A DNA stretch of 64,000 bases. Source: Mucilaginibacter flavus. GTDB lineage: Bacteria > Bacteroidota > Bacteroidia > Sphingobacteriales > Sphingobacteriaceae. The DNA is taken from positions 113,703-177,702 of the forward strand of contig NZ_JAUFPS010000096.1 of NCBI RefSeq assembly GCF_030409315.1, in the 5' to 3' direction. Shown piece by piece: positions 18,076 to 27,151 of this stretch. Under the pieces are notes generated by a model. It saw nothing but the letters and a program-made list of their open reading frames with translations. It searched no databases and was not told the DNA's origin. The translations under genes were made by a program, and so were the position numbers. Every line of letters begins with the position of its first letter. Within the stretch, counting starts at the first letter, position 1.

Positions 18076-18937
18076 GCTCGGCCCTGTACAGCTCGATGAA
18101 GGCCCGCAAAGCCCGTGATTGCGGTACGTTTTTCCGGTACACCAGTAGCGTGCTCATGGTTCCTGTTTCTTTACCGATGGTAAATGTATTTAGCCTGCGG
18201 CTTGCATAATGTTCGGTGATCAGTTCGGCAGGTAAAATGCTGATCCCTAAACCAGCTTCTACAAAATTGATAATGCCTTCAAGCGAATTGACGATGATGG
18301 CTTTATAATTAATGATACCGTTGGCGCTTAGCCAGGCCTCCAACCGTCCTCTAAAAATGCAACCCTGATCAAATACAATGATCTTCAAAGGCTGGGCAAC
18401 CAGAACATCCTTAAGGCTTTTATTTTTTAAGGACGACAGGATCACCAGTTGTTCTTCTTTAATATAGATCTGCTCCAGCTCGGGCGAGTTGATTGGCCCC
18501 GATACAAATGCCGCATCGAGCTTGTAGTTAATCACATCATTGATAAGTCCTCCCCTCATGGCCGATTTAAATTCCAGTTCAATATCGGGGTAGGCCGTAG
18601 TAAACCTGTTTAAGATTTCGGGTACCTTAAGCGCCATAGTTGTTTCAATACAGCCTATTTTAAGTTCGCCGCTTATTTGATTTGCTTTTTTGATCTCCTT
18701 TTTAGCTTCATCAACTAAATGGCCAATCTGCTTGCAATAGTGTATCAGGGTTTCGCCGGCCGTTGTGAGTGTTACTTTACGCGATGAGCGCACGAAAAGA
18801 TCGGCCCCAAACTCTTCCTCCAGGCTTTTGATACGCGCGGTTACGTTTGATTGTACGGTAAACGTAGCTTCTGCCGCTTTAGTGAAGCTGCCGTGATAGG
18901 CAACAGCCTCAAATATTTTAAGATCGTTTGTATTCAT
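18065..18937 (-). CDS. LysR family transcriptional regulator
   Basis: 290 residues with an N-terminal winged helix (LKIFEAVAYHGSFTKAAEATF, then VTARIKSLEEEFGADLFVRSSRKVTLT) and a periplasmic-binding-protein-like effector domain from about residue 90. It is divergent from the alpha/beta hydrolase across an 87-bp gap, the classic arrangement of LysR regulators with their target. The effector is unknown. The ATG start places the first helix at the usual distance. Confidence 0.92.
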   Translation of the reverse strand: MNTNDLKIFEAVAYHGSFTKAAEATFTVQSNVTARIKSLEEEFGADLFVRSSRKVTLTTAGETLIHYCKQIGHLVDEAKKEIKKANQISGELKIGCIETTMALKVPEILNRFTTAYPDIELEFKSAMRGGLINDVINYKLDAAFVSGPINSPELEQIYIKEEQLVILSSLKNKSLKDVLVAQPLKIIVFDQGCIFRGRLEAWLSANGIINYKAIIVNSLEGIINFVEAGLGISILPAELITEHYASRRLNTFTIGKETGTMSTLLVYRKNVPQSRALRAFIELYRAELIS

Positions 18938-18999
18938 ACATCACAAATAATGATAAATAAAATCACTATTAATCGTTTTTAACAATCAAATATCCGAAT

Positions 19000-19007
19000 T
19001 ACTTTTG
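19000..19007 (+). promoter_or_regulatory. -7 promoter element of the alpha/beta hydrolase
   Basis: TACTTTTG matches TAnnTTTG and lies 17 bases before the ATG at 19025. It supports a short leader and a divergent promoter region shared with the LysR gene. Confidence 0.5.
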
Positions 19008-19024
19008 AATAAGCAAACAGCAAA

Positions 19025-19996
19025 ATGAAAATCAAACAATTAATGACAGGTGTAATGATCATTGCCGGAGTAAGTTTACTCTTGGGCAAAACATCGGCAC
19101 AACCCTTAACTTCAAAAACACAAACCATGGAAACAAATTCAGTTCATTATCAAAACATTAAAGCCAATGGCTTAAACATTTTTTACAGAGAAGCAGGCCC
19201 TAAAGACGCCCCAACGGTGCTTTTATTGCATGGATATCCTACGTCATCGCACATGTTCAGGAACCTGATTCCTATTTTAAGTAAGCAATACCATGTGATA
19301 GCGCCAGATTTGCCCGGCTTTGGCTATTCAGACGCGCCGGCACATGACCAATTTGCCTACACGTTTGATAATCTTGCCAATACCATGGAGGCATTTATAG
19401 ATGAGTTAGGTTTAAAACGCTTTGCCATTTACATATTTGACTATGGCGCTCCTACCGGCTTAAGATTGGCGGTTGCCAATCCGGAAAAGATTACCGGTAT
19501 CATATCGCAAAATGGCAATGCCTATGAAGAAGGCTTAAGCACCGGCTGGAACCCGATACAAAAATACTGGCAAAACCCTACACAAGAAAACAGGGACGCC
19601 CTGCGTGGCTTTGTAGAAAATACGGTAACCCGGTTCCAATATTTTGAGGGTGTATCTGATCCGTCGTTAATAGCCCCTGAAACTTATACCTTAGATCAAC
19701 ATTTTTTAGATCGCCCAGGTAACGCGGAAATTCAGTTAGACCTGATGTATGATTATCGCACTAATGTTGCCTTATATCCAAAATTCCAGGCTTACTTCAG
19801 GCAATATCAGCCTAAATTATTAGCTGTTTGGGGTAATAAAGATCCATACTTTTTACCTGCAGGCGCCGAAGCTTATAAACGCGATAATAAAAATGCAATT
19901 GTTAAGTTTTACAACACCGGCCACTTCGCGCTTGAAACCAATGTAAAGGAAATTGGGCAGGATATCCTTACGTTTTTGGCAGGCCTGCCTAAATAA
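19025..19996 (+). CDS. Exported alpha/beta hydrolase, epoxide hydrolase/haloalkane dehalogenase-like
   Basis: 323 residues with a signal peptide (cleavage near TSAQ, residue 26). The alpha/beta-hydrolase core shows the HGYP oxyanion motif (H69-G-Y-P), a nucleophile elbow in which Asp139 (IFDYGAP) stands where esterases have Ser, and a catalytic His near residue 300 (NTGHFALE). An Asp nucleophile with HGxP is characteristic of epoxide hydrolases and dehalogenases. Substrate unknown. It is probably controlled by the divergent LysR protein. A bidirectional terminator lies downstream. Confidence 0.85.
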   Translation: MKIKQLMTGVMIIAGVSLLLGKTSAQPLTSKTQTMETNSVHYQNIKANGLNIFYREAGPKDAPTVLLLHGYPTSSHMFRNLIPILSKQYHVIAPDLPGFGYSDAPAHDQFAYTFDNLANTMEAFIDELGLKRFAIYIFDYGAPTGLRLAVANPEKITGIISQNGNAYEEGLSTGWNPIQKYWQNPTQENRDALRGFVENTVTRFQYFEGVSDPSLIAPETYTLDQHFLDRPGNAEIQLDLMYDYRTNVALYPKFQAYFRQYQPKLLAVWGNKDPYFLPAGAEAYKRDNKNAIVKFYNTGHFALETNVKEIGQDILTFLAGLPK

Positions 19997-20173
19997 CGTA
20001 AACACTGTATAACTATAAATCGGGATTGATTTAATATAAAATACTGATAATGAATTAATTAAAGTTAATTACCGAAGGTTAACATCAATAAGTATCTATA
20101 TAATTCATTATCAATTACTTAACATGTAAATTCATTAAAATGTGTTAAACTATGTTAACCCAATGCCGTTTAC

Positions 20174-20214
20174 AAAAAAGGGGATATATCTTAAATGACA
20201 TATCCCCTTTTTTT
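20174..20214. terminator. Bidirectional rho-independent terminator
   Basis: A-rich stem AAAAAAGGGGATAT pairs with ATATCCCCTTTTTTT around a 12-nt loop. It sits between the convergent hydrolase and TldE genes and has a T-run on either strand. Confidence 0.85.
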
Positions 20215-20229
20215 ATGTTTTACCGGCGA

Positions 20230-21561
20230 CTAAACCGCATCTGATAGTGAACTGAACGTAAAGTCCCTGATCTTCATTGGCGGGATCAGGTAGCTGCGGT
20301 AGCTCTCCACACTAATGCTCCGCTCCTGTTTGCCTAAAGCCTCAAGGTTGTTGAGCATAATTACCGGGCTCTCATTAAAGCGGAAGTTTTTAACCGGGAA
20401 CTTGATTTTGCCGTTCTCGATATAGAACGTACCATCACGGGTAAGACCGGTTAACAGTAAGGATTGCGGATCAACCATGCGGATATACCACAACCGTGAA
20501 ACCAAAATGCCTCGCTCTGTACTTTTAATCAAATCCTCTAAACTGGCGTCGCCACCATCCATAATGATATTGCCGGGGCCGGGTAGCGGTTTAACACCTT
20601 TTTTATCGGCCCAATAACGGCTGTAGCTTAAGTTTTTTACCACACCTTTATCAATCCACATGGTTTTCTCACGCGGTAATCCATCACCGCTCCAGGTTGA
20701 TGAAGGCAAATCGGGATTGAACGGATCTGAGTAAATATTTACCTTGGGGTCCATCAGTTGCTCGCCAAGGCGGGTGCCTCCACCCTTTTTGCTTAAAAAG
20801 CTACGGCCTTCTTCGGCACTGCGGGCATCAAAACGGAACATGTTCTCCAACATATAGGTAGCGGCAACCGGCTCTAAAATTACGGTGTACTTACCAGGCT
20901 CTATAGCCTTTGCGCCAGATGAACTGATGCATTTACTAGCTGCAACCTTAGTCGCGCTAAGCGTATCCATTTTTTTTACATCTGTAAAACCCCTGGCTGC
21001 ATATCCGGACGCTGTACCTTCGGGGTTACGTGTAGTTACCGAAAAGGTAAGGTCACTGCTTTTATTATAAGCGAATAATCCCTTTGAATTCATCATGGCA
21101 TAAAAGCCGGTTGAATTTTCAAGGAAACCGGCCGCGGTTAATTTAGCCTCTTTGGTAACCGATAAACTTTTAGCCACCATATCGGCACGGCTATCGGGCG
21201 TCATCGCGGCTGTATCGGCATTGTAGGTAATAGACTCCGCAAAAGTTTGCGGGCCTAACAACGGCATGTACTCAGGATTGGCCGGAGCTAATTGCGCTAA
21301 CTCTTCAGAACGGCGTACAACACGCTCTAACGCGGCATCATCAAATTCATCAATGGTAGCGGTACCTGCTTTTTTTCCGTAAACCGACATCACAGCTAAG
21401 CCCATGGTACTGATATCGCCGGCAGTAGAAACCGCGTTTAACGCGTAACGGATGTTACCGCCCTCGCTGCCGTTTAAACTAACCTCGCATTCCTCGGCTT
21501 TTGAAAAGGCTAATACTTTTTTTAGCAGAGCCTGTGCTTCTTCTTTATTTAATATTGGCAT
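20230..21561 (-). CDS. TldE/PmbA-like metalloprotease subunit (pair 1)
   Basis: 443 residues of the TldD/PmbA family. It has no HExxxH zinc motif, so it is the non-catalytic TldE (PmbA) partner that forms the lumen of the TldD/TldE heterodimer. The C-terminal part holds the family segments GLTRDGTFYIENGKIKFPVK and NESPVIMLNNLEALG. It lies 7 bp downstream of the TldD-like gene and is the last gene of the MoxR-led run. A second, closely similar copy is at 34000-35337 (LIPPMKIRDFTFSSLSDAV against LIPPMRIRDFTFTSLSDAV at the C-terminus). Known TldD/E pairs cut unfolded peptides such as microcin precursors; the target here is unknown. Confidence 0.92.
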   Translation of the reverse strand: MPILNKEEAQALLKKVLAFSKAEECEVSLNGSEGGNIRYALNAVSTAGDISTMGLAVMSVYGKKAGTATIDEFDDAALERVVRRSEELAQLAPANPEYMPLLGPQTFAESITYNADTAAMTPDSRADMVAKSLSVTKEAKLTAAGFLENSTGFYAMMNSKGLFAYNKSSDLTFSVTTRNPEGTASGYAARGFTDVKKMDTLSATKVAASKCISSSGAKAIEPGKYTVILEPVAATYMLENMFRFDARSAEEGRSFLSKKGGGTRLGEQLMDPKVNIYSDPFNPDLPSSTWSGDGLPREKTMWIDKGVVKNLSYSRYWADKKGVKPLPGPGNIIMDGGDASLEDLIKSTERGILVSRLWYIRMVDPQSLLLTGLTRDGTFYIENGKIKFPVKNFRFNESPVIMLNNLEALGKQERSISVESYRSYLIPPMKIRDFTFSSLSDAV

Positions 21562-21568
21562 AATTCAA

Positions 21569-23206
21569 TTATCCGATCTTTCTTTTAGTGTTGATTACAT
21601 TAACTCCTTTAAATAACGCGGTTGATGCACCATGCGATACGGCACTTGATTGCGAAGGCTGACCTTTACCATCATTGAATGCCCCGCCTAAACGGTAATC
21701 ACTCTCGTCGCAAACCTTGGCGCATGAGTTCCAAAACTCCTGGGTATTGGCCTGGTAAGCCACATCATTTAACATCCCGGCTATTTTACCATCTTTAATC
21801 TCGTAAAACAACTGACCACCAAACTGGAAGTTGTAACGCTGCTGATCGATAGAGAACGAGCCATCGCCAATAATGTAAACGCCTTTTTCTACATTTTTGA
21901 TCATGTCATCAACGCTTAACGGAGTTTTGCCTGGCTGTAAAGAAACGTTTGGCATGCGTTGGAATTGAACATCCTGCCAGCTTTGTGAATAGCAGCAGCC
22001 TTGTGATTCGTTTAAACCGATAATATGCGCCTGGTCACGAATAGCCTGGTAATTAACCAACACACCATTTTTGATGATATCCCATTTTTTGCATTGTACA
22101 CCTTCGTCATCATAACCAACAGCGCCCAATGAACCCACCTGGGTTTTATCGCCCACGATATTTACCGCATCGCTGCCGAATTTAAAGTTGCCCGATTTCC
22201 ATTTATCTAAAGTAAGGAAGCTGGTACCAGCAAAATTAGCCTCGTAGCCTAATACACGGTCTAACTCTGTTGGGTGACCAACGGATTCGTGGATGGTTAA
22301 CCAAAGGTGACTTGGATCTAAAACCAAATCGTATTTGCCGGGCTCAACAGATTTCGCTTTTAGCTTATCTCCTGCCTGCTGGGTAGCAAATTTAATGTCT
22401 TCCAGCATATCATAACGCTTTTTATAGCGTGGCGTTACGCCTAAAACCTTTTCGGTAGCCAATGGATCAAGGTATTCATACCCCATACCCACCGGCGAAC
22501 TTAATGATCTGCGGGTTTCAAACGAACCTGCCGTTGGGTCAATTTTAGTTACCGTAAAGCTGGGGTACAAGCGGTGTACATCCTGATCAATGTATGAACC
22601 ATCTGTTGAGGCAAAGTATTTTTGCTCATTAACGGCAAACATAATAGAGTTAACAAAGTTGGCACCACCAGCCATGGCAATACCATTGGCGTTCAGCAAA
22701 AGATCAACCTTCTCTTTGATGGGTACTTCAAAAGCGTTTTTAGTAAGCGGTGTTTTCCAGCTTACTTCGCCATAACCTTTTTGTGGGGCAAGTTGCACCG
22801 GCGCGCCGCCAATTTTAGCATTGGCTTTAGCTACGGCTACCGCTTTAAGCGCGGTTTTAGCCATGCCCTCTTTGGTTACATCGTTGGTGGCGGCAAATCC
22901 CCAGCAACCATTGGCAATAACGCGGATACCGATCCCGTACGATTCGGTATTGGCTACGTTAAGTACCTTATTTTCGCGGGTAACCACAAACTGGTTAAGG
23001 TAACGGCCTATACGCACATCGGCATAAGTGGCTCCATTTGATTTGGCCGTGTTTAAGGCAACATCGGCCAGTTCCTTTTTAATCTTTGCGTCTACGCCTT
23101 CCAGCGCCTGCAAAGGATCGATCGTTTTACCAAATACGTTCATACCGGGCAGCATCATAGCGCCGGCACCCATACCTGTTAAATAAATAAAGTCGCGTCT
23201 TCTCAA
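21569..23206 (-). CDS. tldD: TldD-like zinc metalloprotease with Tat-type signal (pair 1)
   Basis: 545 residues. The N-terminus RRRDFIYLTGMGAG resembles a twin-arginine signal, suggesting export of the folded enzyme, whereas enterobacterial TldD is cytoplasmic. The zinc motif HESVGH gives H306, E307 and H311, and the C-terminal family segment DGSFSIDQQRYNFQFGGQLFYEI is present. It precedes TldE by 7 bp. The paralogue at 32359-33993 is collinear without indels through residue 310; over residues 291-350, 54 of 60 positions are identical. The catalytic call is strong; substrate and cell compartment are inferred. Confidence 0.93.
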   Translation of the reverse strand: MRRRDFIYLTGMGAGAMMLPGMNVFGKTIDPLQALEGVDAKIKKELADVALNTAKSNGATYADVRIGRYLNQFVVTRENKVLNVANTESYGIGIRVIANGCWGFAATNDVTKEGMAKTALKAVAVAKANAKIGGAPVQLAPQKGYGEVSWKTPLTKNAFEVPIKEKVDLLLNANGIAMAGGANFVNSIMFAVNEQKYFASTDGSYIDQDVHRLYPSFTVTKIDPTAGSFETRRSLSSPVGMGYEYLDPLATEKVLGVTPRYKKRYDMLEDIKFATQQAGDKLKAKSVEPGKYDLVLDPSHLWLTIHESVGHPTELDRVLGYEANFAGTSFLTLDKWKSGNFKFGSDAVNIVGDKTQVGSLGAVGYDDEGVQCKKWDIIKNGVLVNYQAIRDQAHIIGLNESQGCCYSQSWQDVQFQRMPNVSLQPGKTPLSVDDMIKNVEKGVYIIGDGSFSIDQQRYNFQFGGQLFYEIKDGKIAGMLNDVAYQANTQEFWNSCAKVCDESDYRLGGAFNDGKGQPSQSSAVSHGASTALFKGVNVINTKRKIG

Positions 23207-23239
23207 AGTATATTTCCTCCTTTTAGTACTTATTTGTGC

Positions 23240-25024
23240 CTACAGAAATTTAGCCTCCACCCACAGAAACACACAGGCTATTAAGAGTAAAACATAAAAA
23301 TATATTTTACTTACAGCAATTGTGCTTTTTTCATGTATCTGTTTTGTTACACGGCTATCTATATGATTTTGGTCGACATAGTTTTTAGTCGCCATTTGTT
23401 TGCTTAAAGCCCGTATCACCGGCCAGTCTTGCTCCCCATAAACGTAAAACCAGTTTAAAGCACCACCAGCTTGCTGTGCCGATTGCCAGCCTGAAATCTG
23501 AGGCCAATAGTTGGTTTGCCATTCAAAAGGCAATAAATTATGTTGTGTTGGAGATACCAAAGCATCTCCAATTTTTATACCTGACGGCGTAGCTGCACTT
23601 TGCAGCTGTAATTGAACAGGTTTTGATATGGTTGGAATTGACGACAACATATCCCAGTTTTCCATTACCGGTGCTCTGCGGGCCGCTTTCCCAATCAATA
23701 GCGACCATAAATTGGTATAATCGCTTTTATAGCCATTTAGCATCCAGCTAAAAGTGTTGTTTAAAGGTGTAAAAATTAGTTTACCACTCCCTGCCAGGGT
23801 AATATTGGCAAGAGCATGGCCATGTTCATCACTTACCAGGTTTTGGGTATTGCTTTGGCTTTTGATGTAAACCGGGCCGACGTTGAGTTTGTTGCTCTTG
23901 TTTAATTGCCCTTGCAGCACGAGTGAAACAGGCGCTGGATCTTTTATAGCCAGCCTATCTGTAGGGAAATCGCGTTGCAACCATGAGGTTGAATGGTTTG
24001 TACTATCACCTTTAACAATAACACCCAGCCCCTTTTGCGTAACCTCCTGTTGCAGGGCGGATGCCTCGCTACTATTCAGGGTTTTTAATACCGTGAGATC
24101 GCCAATTAATACATCAAACTTTGATAATGTAGCCTGCGAAAGGTGATCTATAGAAAACTGATCTATATTAATAAACTCCTTATTGAATTTATCCTTGCTG
24201 ATGGCCGAGCGCACAACCACCCCATATCCATTTTGCGATAACCAGTTTTTCAAAAAGCGACTTTCAAAATCGGGCGATGCGGTAAGCATCAACACTTTCA
24301 AGGGTTTTACCGGTTCAATTTGTATGGGCAGTTGTTCGTTTTCGATAGTATCCTTACCTGTTATAGCCAACAGGTAAAAAATATTTTTACCGGTGCTTTT
24401 GGGGATGGTACTTAATTGGAAAGGATTATTGCCAGTATTGTTGACCTCCATAGAATCCAGCCCGGTACTTAAACCTTTTAATATCAGTTTTACTTTTTTT
24501 GCCGATGTGTTTTTAAAGTTACCCTGCACAATTAAGGCATCGCCTGCTTTAAGATTTTGATTCCAATTGATAGCCGAGATACCTTGCTTTGACGGGGTTG
24601 GATAAAAAACTACAGGTAAGCCATTTAGCTTCGCTAATTCATCCTTATCTAAACCATCACCTAAAACACATACCTGGGTAATCGTTGAATCGGCGGCAAG
24701 TTCATCGGCATTATTTAGCAGAATGGCTTTCGCGTTTTCCTTTTTTATGGCTTCTTGTAAAGTGAACGTTTTATCTGTAGGGTATTTTGACAGACTGTCT
24801 ACGCTATAGCCCGGCGTAAGTAATATAACCTCATTTTTATCTTGTTTGATAATATCCTTTTGATAGGTTAACGGTAAAGCGATACAGCTTAATGCGACTA
24901 CAGCGAGCAAAACGGCAACGACCCGCCATGCCAAACGCGTTTTGTTAACACGAGCGTACTCCTTCCAAACCGCGAATGCCGCCAGTAAAATGCAAACTAT
25001 AATAACAATGCTATTCCAGTTCAT
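23240..25024 (-). CDS. Membrane protein of the MoxR/BatA cluster, function unknown
   Basis: 594 residues. Two N-terminal membrane helices (about 5-23 and 35-57) and a C-terminal one (IYFYVLLLIACVFLWVEA) bracket a large extracytoplasmic region. Its middle part (KPLKVLMLTASPDFESRFLKNWL) looks like the glutamine-amidotransferase-like fold seen in big membrane proteins linked to BatA/VWA operons, without a clear catalytic triad. It follows the DUF4175-like gene by 6 bp and precedes tldD by 33 bp, so it is operonic. I do not recognise a named family with certainty. Confidence 0.7.
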   Translation of the reverse strand: MNWNSIVIIVCILLAAFAVWKEYARVNKTRLAWRVVAVLLAVVALSCIALPLTYQKDIIKQDKNEVILLTPGYSVDSLSKYPTDKTFTLQEAIKKENAKAILLNNADELAADSTITQVCVLGDGLDKDELAKLNGLPVVFYPTPSKQGISAINWNQNLKAGDALIVQGNFKNTSAKKVKLILKGLSTGLDSMEVNNTGNNPFQLSTIPKSTGKNIFYLLAITGKDTIENEQLPIQIEPVKPLKVLMLTASPDFESRFLKNWLSQNGYGVVVRSAISKDKFNKEFINIDQFSIDHLSQATLSKFDVLIGDLTVLKTLNSSEASALQQEVTQKGLGVIVKGDSTNHSTSWLQRDFPTDRLAIKDPAPVSLVLQGQLNKSNKLNVGPVYIKSQSNTQNLVSDEHGHALANITLAGSGKLIFTPLNNTFSWMLNGYKSDYTNLWSLLIGKAARRAPVMENWDMLSSIPTISKPVQLQLQSAATPSGIKIGDALVSPTQHNLLPFEWQTNYWPQISGWQSAQQAGGALNWFYVYGEQDWPVIRALSKQMATKNYVDQNHIDSRVTKQIHEKSTIAVSKIYFYVLLLIACVFLWVEAKFL

Positions 25025-25030
25025 TTGCGG

Positions 25031-27151
25031 TTAGTTGGCGGTTTTAAGGTTTTTATAATAATCACGTGATAGGCCCAGGTCAATTGGCCCGGTGCCTGCT
25101 GCCGGTATTTTAGCAGCGTTAGTCAATGTTTTTTGAATGGCCTTCTCAACTAAAGCGATATCTATTGTATTAATATGTCCATCACCCGATAATATCCGGC
25201 GCATGGCACTCAAGGCCGTTAAATAGACGCCGGGCTGGGCAGAGGCTTTTAAGCTAAGTTGCTGATTAGCTAATGCTAATACGTGTTTATCTGCATCGTT
25301 TGTATGTGCATTAATCTTCAACTGTTCCAATACGTTCACCGCTTTCTTCAGATTTTCAAACTGATCTGTACCCGGTTTGATATCTTGCTTACTCAAAGGC
25401 TGATCTATTTTTGACAGATCGCCGCTCAGTCGTTTTTCCATTTTCAACGCGGGTGGATTATAGGCTGTTTTAGCCACATAAACCCTTGATTTTTGTTGCA
25501 GGTCCTTCAACAAACGCAGGGCTTTGTATTCAAATGGCAAAGCATCCTGGGGCTTGTACAAGCGTAATTGCAACTCGGCCTTCCACATTTCGGTAAGGGT
25601 GGCTTTGAGTTGTTTTTTTAGCTCTGGATCAAAAAACTGGGCATCTTCGGCATTATCGTGCTTGTCGGTGTATTTATCCAACACCACGGCGGCGTTGCCG
25701 TAATTTTTGATATCTCCTACCGGATCATCCTTATCATCAGCCGGATTAATGTCCGACTCAGACTCTTCGCCCAAAAACTTGCCGTAACGCAGGCGAAGCA
25801 GCTTCTGATCTACACCGAGGTCATTACTTCGGTTATTGAATTTTTCTACGCTGATGCTGTCTTTATCTTTCAGCAGATGCTCGGTATCAACTATAATCTG
25901 CCGCTCACTTCTGAAAAATTCCGGCTTTTGATTTACGCCGCTGAGCATGCCATCCATGCTCAACAATTGCGCGGTATCCTGTATAGTAACTGTATATACA
26001 TCCGTACGACTTTGCTGCTGATGGGTATCTGTAGCCTGCACATAAAAGTACAACTCATCCCCCGGTTCCATCTTTAAATCGGGCAGGTTTATCAGTTTCT
26101 GTAAGTCGTATTGCTGTTGATGAGCAGCGAATGAAGCCGAAAAATCAAGCTTATATTCTTTAAACTTTACAGCCTCGCCGCTTCCTTTGGCAACTGTGGC
26201 AAAAATCATGGCGTTGCTTATGCCATAATCATCGTTGACAGCGGTATTGATATTTACTTTTTGCGCCTCGCCGGCATCTATGTAGGTATATTGCCTGGGC
26301 GTTTTTATACGGATAACCGGCGGCAGGTCTGTAATTACCTGCACCTGGTATAAATCGGATAATTTACCATCTACATTTACCTGGTAAAAGCCGGGTTTGG
26401 TGATCAGCTTTGCAACCTGCCATTGTGTAGCATTATCATCGCTTTTTAGTTTGATGATCTCCTGATCATTAAATAATAAGGCGACCTGCTTCACAGCAAT
26501 ATTGGTCGAAATTTTCCAATGTACCGTAGCGCCATCTTCTACATTTAAAGTAAATTTATCCTGTTGCCGATCGGATTTCCGGGTATATGACGGCGGGGTT
26601 ACACGCACCTCAACCGCTGAAATTTGAGGTAAGATTTTTTCCGGTGCAACTGTTTTCCCTGAAGGAAAGGTTTTACTATCTGTTAGATTGGTTTGCCTTA
26701 CGGATTTACCTACAAGCCAACTTAGCCCTAAAGCAAGGATGAGTAATAAAAGGGCCAGTTTTAATCGCTTAAAAAATGATTGATGCGATATCGGGATCGT
26801 TTGCAATTGTTCCTCAACTTTTTGTAATTGCAAGGTTTGGAGCAGGTTTAAATCTGTTATCGGCTTTAAAGTTAGTTCGCTGCTTTCTTCCAGTTGAGGA
26901 TATTGTGCATTGAGGAAGCTGGCGATGGATGTATTGCTGATAGCCCAGGTTTTATGAATGAATAACAAAACCAACAGACTTACTACAAATAAAGGCAGCG
27001 ACCAAAGCACGCTAATATATAACACATACCTCAACAACGCAGTAGTAGTAAAGGCTATTGCAGCCGCAAAAAGCACATCGGCAATTAACTGCCAGGCGAT
27101 GTACGTTTTGCGTATCGAACTTATTTTATTTGCTCCTGCTTGCTCAGTCAT
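25031..27151 (-). CDS. DUF4175-like membrane protein
   Basis: 706 residues. Helices near residues 18-70 and about 130-150 anchor a long periplasmic region that carries the motif EVRVTPPSYTRK and Ig-like strands, followed by charged, helical, coiled-coil-prone sequence. This pattern matches DUF4175 proteins, which accompany MoxR-DUF58-BatA genes in Bacteroidota; the activity is unknown. Its start overlaps the end of the BatA-like gene by 8 bp, showing translational coupling. The DUF assignment is by pattern, not search. Confidence 0.72.
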   Translation of the reverse strand: MTEQAGANKISSIRKTYIAWQLIADVLFAAAIAFTTTALLRYVLYISVLWSLPLFVVSLLVLLFIHKTWAISNTSIASFLNAQYPQLEESSELTLKPITDLNLLQTLQLQKVEEQLQTIPISHQSFFKRLKLALLLLILALGLSWLVGKSVRQTNLTDSKTFPSGKTVAPEKILPQISAVEVRVTPPSYTRKSDRQQDKFTLNVEDGATVHWKISTNIAVKQVALLFNDQEIIKLKSDDNATQWQVAKLITKPGFYQVNVDGKLSDLYQVQVITDLPPVIRIKTPRQYTYIDAGEAQKVNINTAVNDDYGISNAMIFATVAKGSGEAVKFKEYKLDFSASFAAHQQQYDLQKLINLPDLKMEPGDELYFYVQATDTHQQQSRTDVYTVTIQDTAQLLSMDGMLSGVNQKPEFFRSERQIIVDTEHLLKDKDSISVEKFNNRSNDLGVDQKLLRLRYGKFLGEESESDINPADDKDDPVGDIKNYGNAAVVLDKYTDKHDNAEDAQFFDPELKKQLKATLTEMWKAELQLRLYKPQDALPFEYKALRLLKDLQQKSRVYVAKTAYNPPALKMEKRLSGDLSKIDQPLSKQDIKPGTDQFENLKKAVNVLEQLKINAHTNDADKHVLALANQQLSLKASAQPGVYLTALSAMRRILSGDGHINTIDIALVEKAIQKTLTNAAKIPAAGTGPIDLGLSRDYYKNLKTAN

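Noticed and set aside
22622..23041. 139-codon frame on the plus strand inside tldD
   Set aside because: Lies wholly opposite a conserved metalloprotease with the zinc motif and has basic, low-similarity composition; a shadow frame.
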